45,448 nucleotides of DNA from an uncultured Saprospiraceae bacterium (GCA_937928405.1 CALFWZ010000132.1:1-45448); one strand, 5' to 3'; numbered from the stretch's first letter, positions 7,929 to 16,587 are shown. Notes: generated from the letters alone by a model not told the origin. Numbers and translations: made by a program.

Positions 7929-7948
7929 AGGTTTAGCAAACCTTTTTT
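7929..7948. terminator. Hairpin, likely bidirectional terminator
   Basis: AGGTTT (7929-7934) pairs with AAACCT (7938-7943) over a 3-nt loop, with T-rich sequence on the plus side and A-rich sequence before it (T-rich when read on the minus strand). It lies between the HU gene and the convergent ABC permease. A near-identical hairpin occurs at 7998-8012. Confidence 0.5.
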
Positions 7949-7997
7949 ATTTGATCATTTTCCTTTTTTGATTTTTAGGTTTCTTTTTTAGGGTAGA

Positions 7998-8012
7998 AGG
8001 TTTACCAAACCT
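7998..8012. repeat. Second copy of the AGGTTT-N3-AAACCT hairpin
   Basis: It differs from the hairpin at 7929-7943 only in one loop base. It ends 1 bp before the stop codon of the convergent permease gene, so on the minus strand it follows that stop directly. Confidence 0.6.
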
Positions 8013-8013
8013 G

Positions 8014-9327
8014 TTATCCTTTATAAAATAACCATTTTCCTAATTCTTTAAACGAAGCTTTTTTTCCATACATCAAAATTCCAATTCGGTATATTCTGGC
8101 TGAAAGCCAAACAAAGAATAGGGAGGTAACCACAAGCACTAGCATCGATACGATCACTTCCCACATTGGCGGATTAAAGGCCAGTCGAGAGGGCATCACG
8201 ATAGGGGAGAAAAATGGAAAGATAGAAGACCAAGTGGCTAGGCTACTTTGTGGTGTTCTGACTACCACCATCATGATATAGAGTGCAAGAATTACCGGAA
8301 TGGTAATCGGTAAAGTCAAAGATTGTCCTTCTCCCAGATCATCACCAATAGCAGAACCTACGGCCGCAAATAAAGAAGCGTAGAGAAAATACCCACCGAG
8401 GAAATAAAAGAGGAAAAGTGGAAATATAGCCCACCAGTTGAGGGCTAATATTTCGACCCATATTTGTTCAATCCATCCCTGTAGATCATCTGGATCGATC
8501 TGCGAGGCGGCGGCACTCATTTCTGCGGAACTATCTACGTCAAAACCAAAGATACCTTGGACCACCATAGAAATGATAGGAATCAAAATAGCCCAGATGA
8601 TCAGCTGCGTCAATCCGACCCCCCCTACGCCGATTATTTTTCCCATCATTAGTTGGAAAGGTTTGACACTAGAAATCATTACCTCTACGATTCGGCTGGT
8701 CTTTTCTTCCATGACCGAACGCATCACCATATTACCGTAAATGAAGACGGCCATGTACATAATGAAGCCCATAACGCCGCCAATCGCAGCGCCTACACCA
8801 GCTGCCATCGCCGAAACATCCGCCTTAGATTCGTCAATAGGTTCGGGGTTAATAGACACCTTGGTGTCTAGTGATTCGAGTTCTTTGGCATCTAAGTTGA
8901 GGGCGGAGATTTTATATTTACGAATGCTCTTTTGTAGTTTATTTTCAATCATAAGACGCATATCTAATCCTGGAGGATCATCCGAATAATAAAAAACGGT
9001 TAGACGGGTATCTTGTAGGTTTTTCATGGGTGGAATGACCATGATGGCGTCGTAGTTTTTTTCTTCGAAATTTTCCTTTAGTTCGGATAACGGAGCATCT
9101 TCAAATTTGAAGATTAAATTGTTTTCATCACTAATAGAATTTAAGATATTTTCTTTATCCAGAATAGCAATCCGTTTGAGGTCATCGCTTTCGTAAGAAA
9201 AAATAACGGAGACGATCACCATAAAAAGACCAAAGGCCAATGGTGTCAAGATAGTTGCTAGAATAAAAGAGCGTTTTTTTACACGGGTCAAATATTCCCG
9301 TTGGATGATGAGCCAGAGTTTATTCAT
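8014..9327 (-). CDS. ABC-2 type transporter permease (NatB-like)
   Basis: 437 aa membrane subunit of an ABC exporter. The N-terminal segment MNKLWLIIQREYLTRVKKRSFILATILTP is the typical entry to the first membrane helix of NatB/ABC-2_3 permeases. A ~140-residue extracytoplasmic domain follows, then five hydrophobic segments (from about 180). The RSVMEEKTSRIVEVMISSVKPFQLMMGKI stretch is the conserved cytoplasmic coupling region. Its gene lies 19 bp downstream of the ATPase gene, so the two form a transporter unit. Family members export sodium, antibiotics or lipids; the substrate here is not readable. Confidence 0.92.
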   Translation of the reverse strand: MNKLWLIIQREYLTRVKKRSFILATILTPLAFGLFMVIVSVIFSYESDDLKRIAILDKENILNSISDENNLIFKFEDAPLSELKENFEEKNYDAIMVIPPMKNLQDTRLTVFYYSDDPPGLDMRLMIENKLQKSIRKYKISALNLDAKELESLDTKVSINPEPIDESKADVSAMAAGVGAAIGGVMGFIMYMAVFIYGNMVMRSVMEEKTSRIVEVMISSVKPFQLMMGKIIGVGGVGLTQLIIWAILIPIISMVVQGIFGFDVDSSAEMSAAASQIDPDDLQGWIEQIWVEILALNWWAIFPLFLFYFLGGYFLYASLFAAVGSAIGDDLGEGQSLTLPITIPVILALYIMMVVVRTPQSSLATWSSIFPFFSPIVMPSRLAFNPPMWEVIVSMLVLVVTSLFFVWLSARIYRIGILMYGKKASFKELGKWLFYKG

Positions 9328-9346
9328 AATATTGGTTTCGTTTTTT

Positions 9347-10258
9347 TTAGGATTGAGGAGCTGTGATAGCGCCTACTTTGCGGATGAAAATTTCGTTCAG
9401 GGTCGGAAGAATTTCGTTGAAACTCTGAATCCTAACGTTATTGCGTAGTAGATAATTTAAAAAATCATTGGAGGATTCGTTCTCTTGCAATTGAATGATC
9501 ACACTGCCTGGCGTTTCCTTGACTACGTTTCCATGGTCATTAAAGTCGGCAGGAAGTTCTCCTTCGTATTTAAATTCAAATTTATTTTCCTTGTACTGAG
9601 CTTTGACATCTTTGACCGTACCCTGCAAAACATTTTTACCCTGATTGATTAATACGATATGTTCACAAATCTCTTCTACTTGTTCCATACGGTGGGTAGA
9701 AAAAATAATGCTGATACCTTGTTTTTTCATTTCGTAGATCTCGTCCTTAATCAAATTAGCATTGATTGGATCTAGTCCTGAGAAAGGTTCGTCAAGAATT
9801 AAGAGTTTAGGTTTGTGAATAACAGTAGAGATAAACTGGATTTTTTGTTGCATCCCTTTGGAGAGTTCCTCCACTTTTTTATTCCACCAATCCTGAATCC
9901 CAAATTTTTCAAACCAATGATCAATGGCCTGTTTGGCATCGGCTTTGGGCAATCCTTTGAGTTGGGCAAGATACATAAGATGATCCCCTACTTCCATTTT
10001 TTTATAAAGGCCCCGTTCTTCGGGCATGTAGCCAATTTGCGCTGGGTGGGAGCTGTTGAGTGGCTCACCGTTGAGGTATACGGTACCCGAATCCGCTTGG
10101 GTAATCGTGGTAATGATCCGAATCATAGAGCTTTTTCCAGCCCCGTTAGGACCTAATAGACCAAAGATGCATCCTTCGGGCATGTCAAAACTAATGTCAT
10201 TGACGGCGATGTGGTCCTGATAGGTCTTGACCACATTTTTTAAACTAAGTATATTCAT
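9347..10258 (-). CDS. ABC transporter ATP-binding protein (NatA-like)
   Basis: 303 aa from the ATG at 10256-10258 (MNILSLKNVVKTYQ). The frame is open further upstream, but those codons are built from an ATTCAACA-type repeated spacer and are unlikely to be coding. All nucleotide-binding motifs are present: Walker A GPNGAGKSS, signature LSKGMQQK, Walker B LLILDEPFSGLD, and the H-loop FSTHRMEQ. A ~90-residue C-terminal extension of the DUF4162 type follows (VKDVKAQYKENKFEFKYEG). It powers the permease encoded directly downstream. Confidence 0.94.
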   Translation of the reverse strand: MNILSLKNVVKTYQDHIAVNDISFDMPEGCIFGLLGPNGAGKSSMIRIITTITQADSGTVYLNGEPLNSSHPAQIGYMPEERGLYKKMEVGDHLMYLAQLKGLPKADAKQAIDHWFEKFGIQDWWNKKVEELSKGMQQKIQFISTVIHKPKLLILDEPFSGLDPINANLIKDEIYEMKKQGISIIFSTHRMEQVEEICEHIVLINQGKNVLQGTVKDVKAQYKENKFEFKYEGELPADFNDHGNVVKETPGSVIIQLQENESSNDFLNYLLRNNVRIQSFNEILPTLNEIFIRKVGAITAPQS

Positions 10259-10261
10259 ATA

Positions 10262-10340
10262 TTTTATGTTGAATCGTTGATTTGTTGAATCGTTGAATTG
10301 TTGTGGATAACTGTTTTCAACCATTCAACAGTTCAACAAA
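10262..10340. repeat. Short GTTGAATC/ATTCAACA repeats upstream of the ABC operon
   Basis: The leader holds several copies of GTTGAATCGTTGA-like words and, further upstream, the inverted forms (CATTCAACAGTTCAACA). Direct and inverted copies could form a hairpin in the transcript leader. A related ATCAACAATTTAACAATTC string precedes the aminotransferase gene near 42500. Confidence 0.5.
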
Positions 10341-10422
10341 AACTATTTTCTCTTTTTTACAGAAAACAAATAAGTAATTCTCAGAAATAACTTTTTAATA
10401 GAATTCTGCATTCTAGTTACCT

Positions 10423-10430
10423 CAAAAGTA
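10423..10430 (-). promoter_or_regulatory. -7 element candidate for the ABC operon
   Basis: On the minus strand the sequence is TACTTTTG, a full match to TAnnTTTG. It lies 165 bp upstream of the chosen start, and no clear -33 TTG is at the right spacing. Confidence 0.3.
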
Positions 10431-10501
10431 ATTTTTTATTTAATAAATTCCGTAAAAAATAAGATGAGTGCATAAGTTTTCTCTACGAATACTTAGATTT
10501 G

Positions 10502-11431
10502 ATGATGAAAATTCCGGAATGGTATATTATTCTTAATCCAATGGCGGCTAACGGCCGGGCAGAAAAACTATGGCCGAAGATCGAAAAACTATTGGATACG
10601 GTGGGAATGAATTATGAGGTGGTCCGCACAAAACACCGAAATCACGCACCTGAATTGGTGACCGCAGGAACTGCTCGTGGTTTTCGTAAAATTATTGCTA
10701 TTGGTGGGGATGGAATTAACAACGAAGTAATTAATGGAATTTTTTTACAAAAAAATATACCCACCGAGCGCATCGAATATACCCTAATTCCAATGGGCAC
10801 GGGAAACGACTGGAGTCGAACGCACCAAATTCCAACCGATTATCGTCAGTGGATTCCACAGATTGCCAAAGCGAAAAAAATAAAACAAGACATTGGTCTT
10901 TTATCTTATTTTAAAGATGGAGTGGAGCGGCAACGTTATTTTACCAACGTGGCTGGTTTGGCATATGATGGGTATTTGTGTAAAAAGATGTCTGAAAAAA
11001 AAGATTTCTCTAATGCGATTGGTTTTCTTTGGATAACGCTGAAAGAACTTTTTAAATATCAATTGCGACCCGCGAAGGTGATTTTTGATGATCAAGAAAT
11101 AACGGATCGTTTTTATACCATTAATATTGGTATTTGTCGATACTCTGGTGGCGGTATGCAATTTGTTCCTCACGCTATCCCTGATGATGGACTACTCGCC
11201 CTAACGGTGGCTGGACCTTTAAGCAAGTGGAATATTATTTTTAATAGCTGGCGTTTTTATAACGGAACGATCCCGCAGCATTCGCAGGTGAATATTTTTA
11301 AAACCAAAGAAGTGCGTATTGAAACAGTTGGAGCAGTGCCGACAGATGTGGAAGTAGATGGGGAATATTTAGGAACTACCCCAGTTAAATGTATTGTTTT
11401 GGAAAAAGTATTGACGATCTTAAGACCGTAA
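10502..11431 (+). CDS. Diacylglycerol kinase family lipid kinase (YegS/LCB5-like)
   Basis: About 309 aa; two adjacent ATGs (10502 and 10505) are both possible starts. It carries the catalytic-domain signatures IIAIGGDGINNEVINGI (about residues 61-77) and LIPMGTGNDW. The C-terminal beta-sandwich includes YSGGGMQFVPHAIPDDGLL and the late motif VEVDGEYLG. Proteins of this family phosphorylate diacylglycerol or related lipids at the cytoplasmic membrane face. It is transcribed away from the ABC operon and converges on the OmpA-like gene, leaving only 6 bp between the stops. Confidence 0.92.
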   Translation: MMKIPEWYIILNPMAANGRAEKLWPKIEKLLDTVGMNYEVVRTKHRNHAPELVTAGTARGFRKIIAIGGDGINNEVINGIFLQKNIPTERIEYTLIPMGTGNDWSRTHQIPTDYRQWIPQIAKAKKIKQDIGLLSYFKDGVERQRYFTNVAGLAYDGYLCKKMSEKKDFSNAIGFLWITLKELFKYQLRPAKVIFDDQEITDRFYTINIGICRYSGGGMQFVPHAIPDDGLLALTVAGPLSKWNIIFNSWRFYNGTIPQHSQVNIFKTKEVRIETVGAVPTDVEVDGEYLGTTPVKCIVLEKVLTILRP

Positions 11432-11437
11432 AAATTA

Positions 11438-13975
11438 CTAATGTGCTTCGTCCATGATTTGAATTTCCAGTCTTTCGTTTTTGGCGTGTTGTGCTTGTGT
11501 ACAAGCTACTCCGTTGGTACAGTGATTAAGGATCTGCTTTTCTCCATATCCGACGGCAAAAATTCGTTCTGGATCAATTCCTTTTTCAATCAAATAATTA
11601 GCGGCACGTTTAGCTCTATTTTGTGAAAGCTTTAGATTGGTCTGGTCATTACCGACGCTATAGGTGTGGCTGCCTAGTTCGATGGTGATGGTTTTATTTT
11701 TGGTCATTAATTTATATACTTCGTCGAGGGCTGCTCCATGTGCTTCGGCAACTAGGTATCCACCTGGATCATAGCTGATATTTTTTAACCGATAAATTTT
11801 TCCAGCGGTAGACCGTTTCTTTTTTAAGTCTTTTTTTAGGGTAGAAAAACTGCTTCTGGGCAACATAGTACTCGAAACTGAATTTCCTTTTGGATTATTT
11901 TCAGCAGCAGGGACTGGCGATACTTCGTTGGTTGGTTTGGTAGGAGGAGCGACCGTAGGCGCACTGGGAACGGTAGGTTTTTCTACCGTTGGTATTTCTT
12001 CTTTTATTTCTTTTTTGATGATCTCTTCGGTAACCTCCGTGGTTTCGATGACGGTATTTTCTGGACTTAGTTCGGGTGTTGGAATTTTGTCCGTGGTTAC
12101 CGGAGGTACTTTGGTAGTCGTTTCTATGACTTCTTCGGTAATAGAAACTTGGACTGGTTGTGCAGTTGGTGAAGCGGGCAAATCAATATCTGTTGCCTCC
12201 ATCGTTTCTGTAACTTCTTTCACAACCGCTGGTTCGGCAGTTATTTCTGTGGAGGTAGTAGTTGGCGTTTCTATGATGACCTCTGATTCAACTATTGTTT
12301 CAACTACTTCTGGTGTTTTGATTTCCGTTTCCGTTGTTTTTATTGCTTCAATGATTTCCGTCGGTGCTTCTGTTAGCGTTTCTACCGGCGTAGTTGACGG
12401 AGTTATTATTTCTTCTTCAGTAGTAGTGGTGTTTACGACTGGTTCAGTGGTTGGCGTTTCTATGATGACCTCTGATTCACCGATTTCTGGTGTTTTGATT
12501 TCCGTTTCCGTTGTTTCTATTGCTTCAATGATTTCCGTTGGTGCTTCTACTGCTGTAGTTGGAATTGTTACTGCTTCTGCCTCTACTTCATTGGCCGTAT
12601 TTGTCACAGGATCAGTGGTTGGCGTTTCTGTGATGATAGCTGATTCAACGGCTGTTTCTACGATTTCGGGTTGTGGATCAGATGCTATTTTTTCTGTTTC
12701 TTTTAGCTCGTTTGGGAGTCCGTCGAGCCAACCTAAATAGATATCGTCATCACCACCATCGCGCGAAGAAGTAAAGAGTGCTCGACGAGTTGCTTGATCG
12801 ATAAAAATAGAAATATCATCAGCAGGACTATTGACGGGTGTACCGACATTGATGGGGACATCCCATTGTTCTGTTTCAGGGTCTTGCGTTGAAAAGAAAA
12901 TGTCAAAACCACCAAATCCTGCATGGCCTTTAGAACAGAAAAATAATTTTCCATCCGTATCAAAAAACGGGAAACCTTCGTTGTCATCCGTGTTTATTAC
13001 CGGACCAAGATTTACAGGTCGAGACCATTTATTTTTTTTATAAGTAGAAACATAAATATCGGTACCACCTTCTCCACTGCCTTTGTCTGATACAAAAAAC
13101 AACGTATTACCATCAGGCGATAAAGCGGGATGCATAAAATTATAGGCATTGTTGGAAAAATCAACTTCTCTGACATTCTTCCATTTTTTTCCATCCGTGG
13201 ATTCCATTTGGAATAACTGAATGGTATGTGTATTCCTTTTGTTGGCATTTTTACTATTCCGACTAAAGACCGCTCGAGTGCCATCTTGGGAAATGGTAAT
13301 GTTGGAACTATTTTTATTCAATTCGTTGACCTTCCCAGAAAAAGATTTAGGGTTGGTATAATCGAAATTATTTTCTTCGGTTGAACTATAGATTTGGATA
13401 TAGTCTCGTCCGGTTACGCCAGATTTTTGTTTTAATAATTTGATGCCCTGATTTCGATCAGAAGAAAAGAGTATTTGATTATTCCAAAAGATGGGCGCGT
13501 TGTCGTCTACTTCTGAATTGTGGGCAAAAGGAATAACGCCCATGTCCGGAAAGATAGACTTTACATCTTTTACTTGATTGCAGGCAGCAATCATCAAGAG
13601 CGCCTTTTGATCTTCAGGTTCTTTGGTGTGATATTGTTGGAACCAGTATTTGGCTTCGTCGTAATTTCCTGCCCCCATGAGTGATTCACCGAGGTATAGA
13701 TAGGTAATTGATGTAGCTTTAGGATCTCGGACGATTTCGCGGAAAAGCGTAGCTGCTTTATCCAGTTGATTGATCATTCGGTAGCTATTTGCCAATTTTG
13801 TTTTTCTACTGAGATTATCCTTAATGGCCAATCCTTCTTCGTAGAGCGGAATAGCTTCTGAATAATTCTTGGCCTTATACGCTTTGTCAGCTTTTTTGAA
13901 TTGAGCTTTTTGGCCAAATACTACTGTATTTCCAAAACAGCAGAGTAGTAAAATGATGATTTTAATGTGGTTCAT
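11438..13975 (-). CDS. OmpA family protein with TPR and PD40 repeats and a Thr/Glu-rich linker
   Basis: 845 aa from the ATG at 13973-13975 (MNHIKIIILLLCC...FGQ, signal peptide). Order of parts: TPR repeats (about 25-140), PD40/WD40-like propeller blades (about 150-420; HPALSPDGNTLFFVSDKGSGEGGTDIY is typical). Next comes a low-complexity Thr/Glu/Pro/Val linker (about 425-700) with an internal ~60-residue duplication, then a C-terminal OmpA peptidoglycan-binding domain (about 735-845; LSQNRAKRAANYLIEKGI, VGYGEKQ). This architecture is common in Bacteroidota envelope proteins related to the PorE/SprE neighbourhood. It should tether an outer-membrane-associated complex to peptidoglycan. Confidence 0.93.
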   Translation of the reverse strand: MNHIKIIILLLCCFGNTVVFGQKAQFKKADKAYKAKNYSEAIPLYEEGLAIKDNLSRKTKLANSYRMINQLDKAATLFREIVRDPKATSITYLYLGESLMGAGNYDEAKYWFQQYHTKEPEDQKALLMIAACNQVKDVKSIFPDMGVIPFAHNSEVDDNAPIFWNNQILFSSDRNQGIKLLKQKSGVTGRDYIQIYSSTEENNFDYTNPKSFSGKVNELNKNSSNITISQDGTRAVFSRNSKNANKRNTHTIQLFQMESTDGKKWKNVREVDFSNNAYNFMHPALSPDGNTLFFVSDKGSGEGGTDIYVSTYKKNKWSRPVNLGPVINTDDNEGFPFFDTDGKLFFCSKGHAGFGGFDIFFSTQDPETEQWDVPINVGTPVNSPADDISIFIDQATRRALFTSSRDGGDDDIYLGWLDGLPNELKETEKIASDPQPEIVETAVESAIITETPTTDPVTNTANEVEAEAVTIPTTAVEAPTEIIEAIETTETEIKTPEIGESEVIIETPTTEPVVNTTTTEEEIITPSTTPVETLTEAPTEIIEAIKTTETEIKTPEVVETIVESEVIIETPTTTSTEITAEPAVVKEVTETMEATDIDLPASPTAQPVQVSITEEVIETTTKVPPVTTDKIPTPELSPENTVIETTEVTEEIIKKEIKEEIPTVEKPTVPSAPTVAPPTKPTNEVSPVPAAENNPKGNSVSSTMLPRSSFSTLKKDLKKKRSTAGKIYRLKNISYDPGGYLVAEAHGAALDEVYKLMTKNKTITIELGSHTYSVGNDQTNLKLSQNRAKRAANYLIEKGIDPERIFAVGYGEKQILNHCTNGVACTQAQHAKNERLEIQIMDEAH
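12261..12548 (-). repeat. Internal duplication in the OmpA-protein linker
   Basis: A 30-bp string is identical at 12261-12290 and 12450-12479, and a ~65-bp string from 12308 recurs with few changes from 12485. The encoded repeat unit is about 60 residues (EIIEAIETTETEIKTPE, SEVIIETPTT). A third, weaker copy lies near 12618. Confidence 0.8.
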
Positions 13976-14116
13976 GAGCAAAGAATTTGCGCTTATAGTC
14001 TTAAATATCGGTTAAATCCGTGGAATATTCCCCTTATTTCCGAATTTTTTATTAAAATGCCTAACGAAGTAAGTCTTCAAAAATGATGCGAGATTCTAAA
14101 CCAAACAATAAACGTC

Positions 14117-14767
14117 ATGAAAAATATCTTTACCGCTTTTCTTTTCTTAATTTCTCTAACCGTTCTATCCGGACAAATTTCTGAACAAGAGAAAAGTATG
14201 AGTGTCGGAATTTATAATTCGCTGACCTTAGAATTACCCGATACCCAGCGAAAATTTGCTGAAAACCTGTGGAAAAAATACCTAAAGCAATTCAAGGGCA
14301 AAACCCGTAGAAATAAAAAAGCCAAAGAGTATTTTACAGAGAATGGGAACGTCTCAGGGATTGGTGGTGTCAATATGTACAGTCATTTATCTGGTTCCAA
14401 AACCAGTACTGAACTGACTATTTGGATAGATCTCGGAGACGATTATCTCAATTCTTATGCACATTCAGATCAATATACAGAGGCAGAAAAGATGTTGATG
14501 CGTTTTGCCTTAGAAGTAACGCGCGAGAAAATTAGAATAGAGTTAGATGAAGAAGAGAAGCGCTTGTCGAAGTTAAATAAAAGTCTTAAAAAACTGGAAA
14601 GGGCTAACGATAATTACCATCGCGATATCCGGGTAGCGGAAGAAAAAATAAAAAAAGCGGAGAACAATATCAAAGAGAATGAGATGAGTCAAGAAGAGAC
14701 GCGTTCTTCTATTGAACAACAAAAAGCGGCGATAGAAGCAGTAAAGAAACGGTTGAGTGATATATAG
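14117..14767 (+). CDS. Secreted coiled-coil protein of unknown function
   Basis: 216 aa with a signal peptide (MKNIFTAFLFLISLTVLSGQ). The first half is a compact globular part (about 25-125) with TELTIWIDLGDDYLNSY. The second half (about 130-216) is a long charged coiled coil rich in Lys and Glu. No family is recognised. The layout resembles small periplasmic proteins found beside OmpA-like genes in Bacteroidota. It is transcribed divergently from the OmpA gene. Confidence 0.8.
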   Translation: MKNIFTAFLFLISLTVLSGQISEQEKSMSVGIYNSLTLELPDTQRKFAENLWKKYLKQFKGKTRRNKKAKEYFTENGNVSGIGGVNMYSHLSGSKTSTELTIWIDLGDDYLNSYAHSDQYTEAEKMLMRFALEVTREKIRIELDEEEKRLSKLNKSLKKLERANDNYHRDIRVAEEKIKKAENNIKENEMSQEETRSSIEQQKAAIEAVKKRLSDI

Positions 14768-14847
14768 AAGAAGTGGTTTTAGCTTTTGCGCGTTTTTTTT
14801 GGATAAGCATGCAACCTTAAAGAAAAGCCGCTTGTCATTAAGACGTA

Positions 14848-15031
14848 TCTAGTATAAGTACGTGGACAAATTAAATTTAAAAAATTCCGGTATCTTTTGC
14901 TGCCACTCAGCGTTATCGAAAGCATTATTATACGCGGCATAACTCCTCTTTCGATGCCTCGATTGGCCACAAAATATCCGCCGAATTTTATCTAAACATA
15001 ATTTTGTCCAAGTACTTACAAGCGTACTAGA
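14848..15031. mobile_element. MITE-like palindromic element
   Basis: The left arm (14856-14890) and right arm (14981-15017) are imperfect inverted copies, starting AAGTAC(G/T)TGGACAAA at the outer ends. The similarity continues outwards to TCTAG (14848-14852) and CTAGA (15027-15031). Inside is a second palindrome: ATCGAAAG (14915-14922) with CTTTCGAT (14948-14955). Total length is ~184 bp and no convincing gene is inside. It fits a miniature inverted-repeat transposable element or a structured RNA; no target-site duplication is clear. It fills most of the 297-bp gap between the flanking genes. Confidence 0.6.
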
Positions 15032-15064
15032 AAGCCTCATTTTTCCATTTTAAAACGCCTTCTT

Positions 15065-15736
15065 ATGAAAACCTTACTTTCTATTAGCTTAGTTCTGATT
15101 AGTATTTTTCAATTAAATGCTCGTAGTATTTCCGTTTCAGATTTTGATCAAGTGCGGATTTGGGGAAACCTAAAAGTAATGCTAATGGAGTCTGATGAAA
15201 ATCGGGTCAATGTAGAATATGATTTACACGAAGTGGACATCAGTGTAGAGAATGGTGTTTTAAAAGTCAAGAGAGATAAACCACTTAATTTTAGTAGCCA
15301 TGATAGTCAAGCGATAGAGGTGGTGATTGAATACCAGCGATTGAATGGATTAAGGGTAGCGGCAGGTGCGCAGGTAAGTAGTGCCAGAACGATTATGGGA
15401 GATCGCTTAGAAGTAGAATTTCTGAGTGGTGCTCAAGGAAAAATTGCCATCGAAGTCAATGATCTTGATCTAAAAACGGCTTCTGGTGCGCAGCTCAAAA
15501 TTTCTGGAAAAACTTATAGCCAACGAACGAAAGTCGTTACCGGTGGAATGCTCAATGCGAATCGATTGCTTTGTCAGCGAACGTATATTAAATCCAATAC
15601 AGGAGGACAGGCTAGTGTAGTAGCGACTGAAACCTTAGAAGCGAATGCTAGCACAGGCGGGATGATCAAATATGAAGGTGGCCCGGAAATGATTTCTATT
15701 AAGGATAATTTGGGAGGAGAGGTTAGAGGTTATTAA
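15065..15736 (+). CDS. DUF2807 (GIN/auto-transporter adhesin head) domain protein
   Basis: 223 aa. It has a signal peptide (MKTLLSISLVLISIFQLNARS), then a right-handed beta-helix-like domain of the DUF2807 type. This shows the entry V-S-D-F-D-Q-V-R-I-W-G-N-L-K-V and regularly spaced G-A-Q / G-G turns (LRVAAGAQVS, EFLSGAQGKI, LKTASGAQLK, IKSNTGGQAS). Members are secreted, mostly in Bacteroidota, and their function is unknown. It is a single-gene unit, followed after its stop by two dispersed repeats. Confidence 0.9.
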   Translation: MKTLLSISLVLISIFQLNARSISVSDFDQVRIWGNLKVMLMESDENRVNVEYDLHEVDISVENGVLKVKRDKPLNFSSHDSQAIEVVIEYQRLNGLRVAAGAQVSSARTIMGDRLEVEFLSGAQGKIAIEVNDLDLKTASGAQLKISGKTYSQRTKVVTGGMLNANRLLCQRTYIKSNTGGQASVVATETLEANASTGGMIKYEGGPEMISIKDNLGGEVRGY

Positions 15737-15741
15737 TGAAG

Positions 15742-15760
15742 AATGCGAATCAGGGTTTGA
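15742..15760 (+). repeat. Dispersed repeat family 2, copy A (19 bp)
   Basis: AATGCGAATCAGGGTTTGA is identical at 42427-42445. Both copies start within 6 bp after a stop codon. Confidence 0.75.
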
Positions 15761-15801
15761 ATGCTCACTTAACGATAAAAAAAAATCTCAGAAAATGCTT
15801 C

Positions 15802-15847
15802 TTGCTGCTTGCTCTCTTCTACCGTGATAGCGAGCAGCAAGCAGCAA
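15802..15847. repeat. Inverted repeat TTGCTGCTTGCT / AGCAAGCAGCAA
   Basis: Perfect 12-bp arms at 15802-15813 and 15836-15847 around a 22-bp loop. The right arm overlaps the start of dispersed repeat family 1, copy B. It lacks a T-run, so it is not a standard terminator. Confidence 0.7.
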
Positions 15848-15922
15848 CCATATCATAAACTCAATGAGAAGATGAGGTTGCTTTGATTCATATATTTATT
15901 TCCAACTCCTGAATCACATAAT
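15829..15922 (+). repeat. Dispersed repeat family 1, copy B
   Basis: Gapless match to 4958-5051. The best-conserved core begins CTTTGATTCATATATTTATT at 15881. It lies in the 426-bp gene-free stretch 15737-16162, which holds only repeats and the ssb terminator. Confidence 0.7.
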
Positions 15923-15980
15923 TAATAATGTTCCCTCTAAATAGGTTATTCTCCTTGTAGTAGTAAGGAGGAAAATAGGT

Positions 15981-16022
15981 TAAAAAAAAACGCCCACGCT
16001 CTCGTCGAATGAGCGGGGCGTT
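15981..16022 (-). terminator. Rho-independent terminator, minus strand (ssb)
   Basis: AACGCCC (15989-15995) pairs with GGGCGTT (16016-16022), and CGCTC (15997-16001) with GAGCG (16011-16015). Read on the minus strand the hairpin is followed by a run of eight or more T. It lies 141 bp past the ssb stop. Confidence 0.75.
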
Positions 16023-16162
16023 TGTGATACAACATCAATCATCATGGGTGGATCGAGAGAGAAAAAGTTCATGGAAAAAAATCTAGTTCTTTCTACGTAA
16101 CCGTAAACTCGTTTTAGTTTTAGCTTTAAAAAATATAATGTTGCAAAGCCGCAAAAAATGTT

Positions 16163-16507
16163 TTAAGCTCGGGCGGCCAGACCGATTTTCATAAATTCGT
16201 TGACGACAATTTCCGTAAAGTTACGAGTGGTGCCTTCCTTGTCTTCGTAGGTACGGTGTGTCAATTTTCCCTGTATGGCAATCTCGTTGCCTTTAGATAG
16301 GAGTTTTTCCATTAGTTCAGCGGTTTTTCCCCATGCGGCCAAGTTATGCCATTGGGTTTCGATGACCTTATCACCGTTGGCGTTTTTATAAGTGTCTTTA
16401 GTGGCGATGGTTACCTTAGCTAATTTACGCCCGTCTTCAAAAGTTCGAATCTCAGGATCTTTTCCTAAGTGTCCAATCAAGTGTACGCTGTTTTTAAGAT
16501 TATTCAT
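16163..16507 (-). CDS. ssb: Short single-stranded DNA-binding protein
   Basis: 114 aa OB-fold SSB. It has NSVHLIGHLGKDPEIRTFEDGRKLAKVTIAT, the ETQWHNLAAWGKTAELMEKLLSKGNEIAIQGKL core and a C-terminal NFTEIVVNEF. It ends right after the OB fold (MKIGLAARA), so the Gly/Pro-rich linker and the acidic DDDxPF tip that recruits replication and repair partners are missing. That points to a secondary SSB paralog rather than the main replication SSB. It sits at the edge of the accessory island and has its own terminator and promoter-like sequence. Confidence 0.92.
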   Translation of the reverse strand: MNNLKNSVHLIGHLGKDPEIRTFEDGRKLAKVTIATKDTYKNANGDKVIETQWHNLAAWGKTAELMEKLLSKGNEIAIQGKLTHRTYEDKEGTTRNFTEIVVNEFMKIGLAARA

Positions 16508-16579
16508 TGTTAAAAATTTAAATGATAAAAAAAGTCAAATAGGTATTGCGTATAAATTGGTGGTCGTTTGTTGGTATTA

Positions 16580-16587
16580 CAAAGGTA
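16580..16587 (-). promoter_or_regulatory. -7 element candidate for ssb
   Basis: TACCTTTG on the minus strand, a full match to TAnnTTTG, 73 bp upstream of the ssb start. No good -33 element is seen. Confidence 0.4.

Noticed and set aside
10259..10324. N-terminal extension of the NatA-like ATPase
   Set aside because: It is made of short GTTGAATC-type repeats; the family start MNILSLKNV is at 10258.
11928..12740. Long open frame on the plus strand (270 codons) across the OmpA-type gene
   Set aside because: It is antisense to the Thr/Glu-rich linker; its Val/Ser/Thr repeats are just the complement of that low-complexity DNA, and it has no signal or known domain.
14849..15040. Minus-strand 63-codon frames in the gap before the DUF2807 gene
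   Set aside because: They follow the arms of a palindromic element and have no start context or family; the repeat explains the sequence better.
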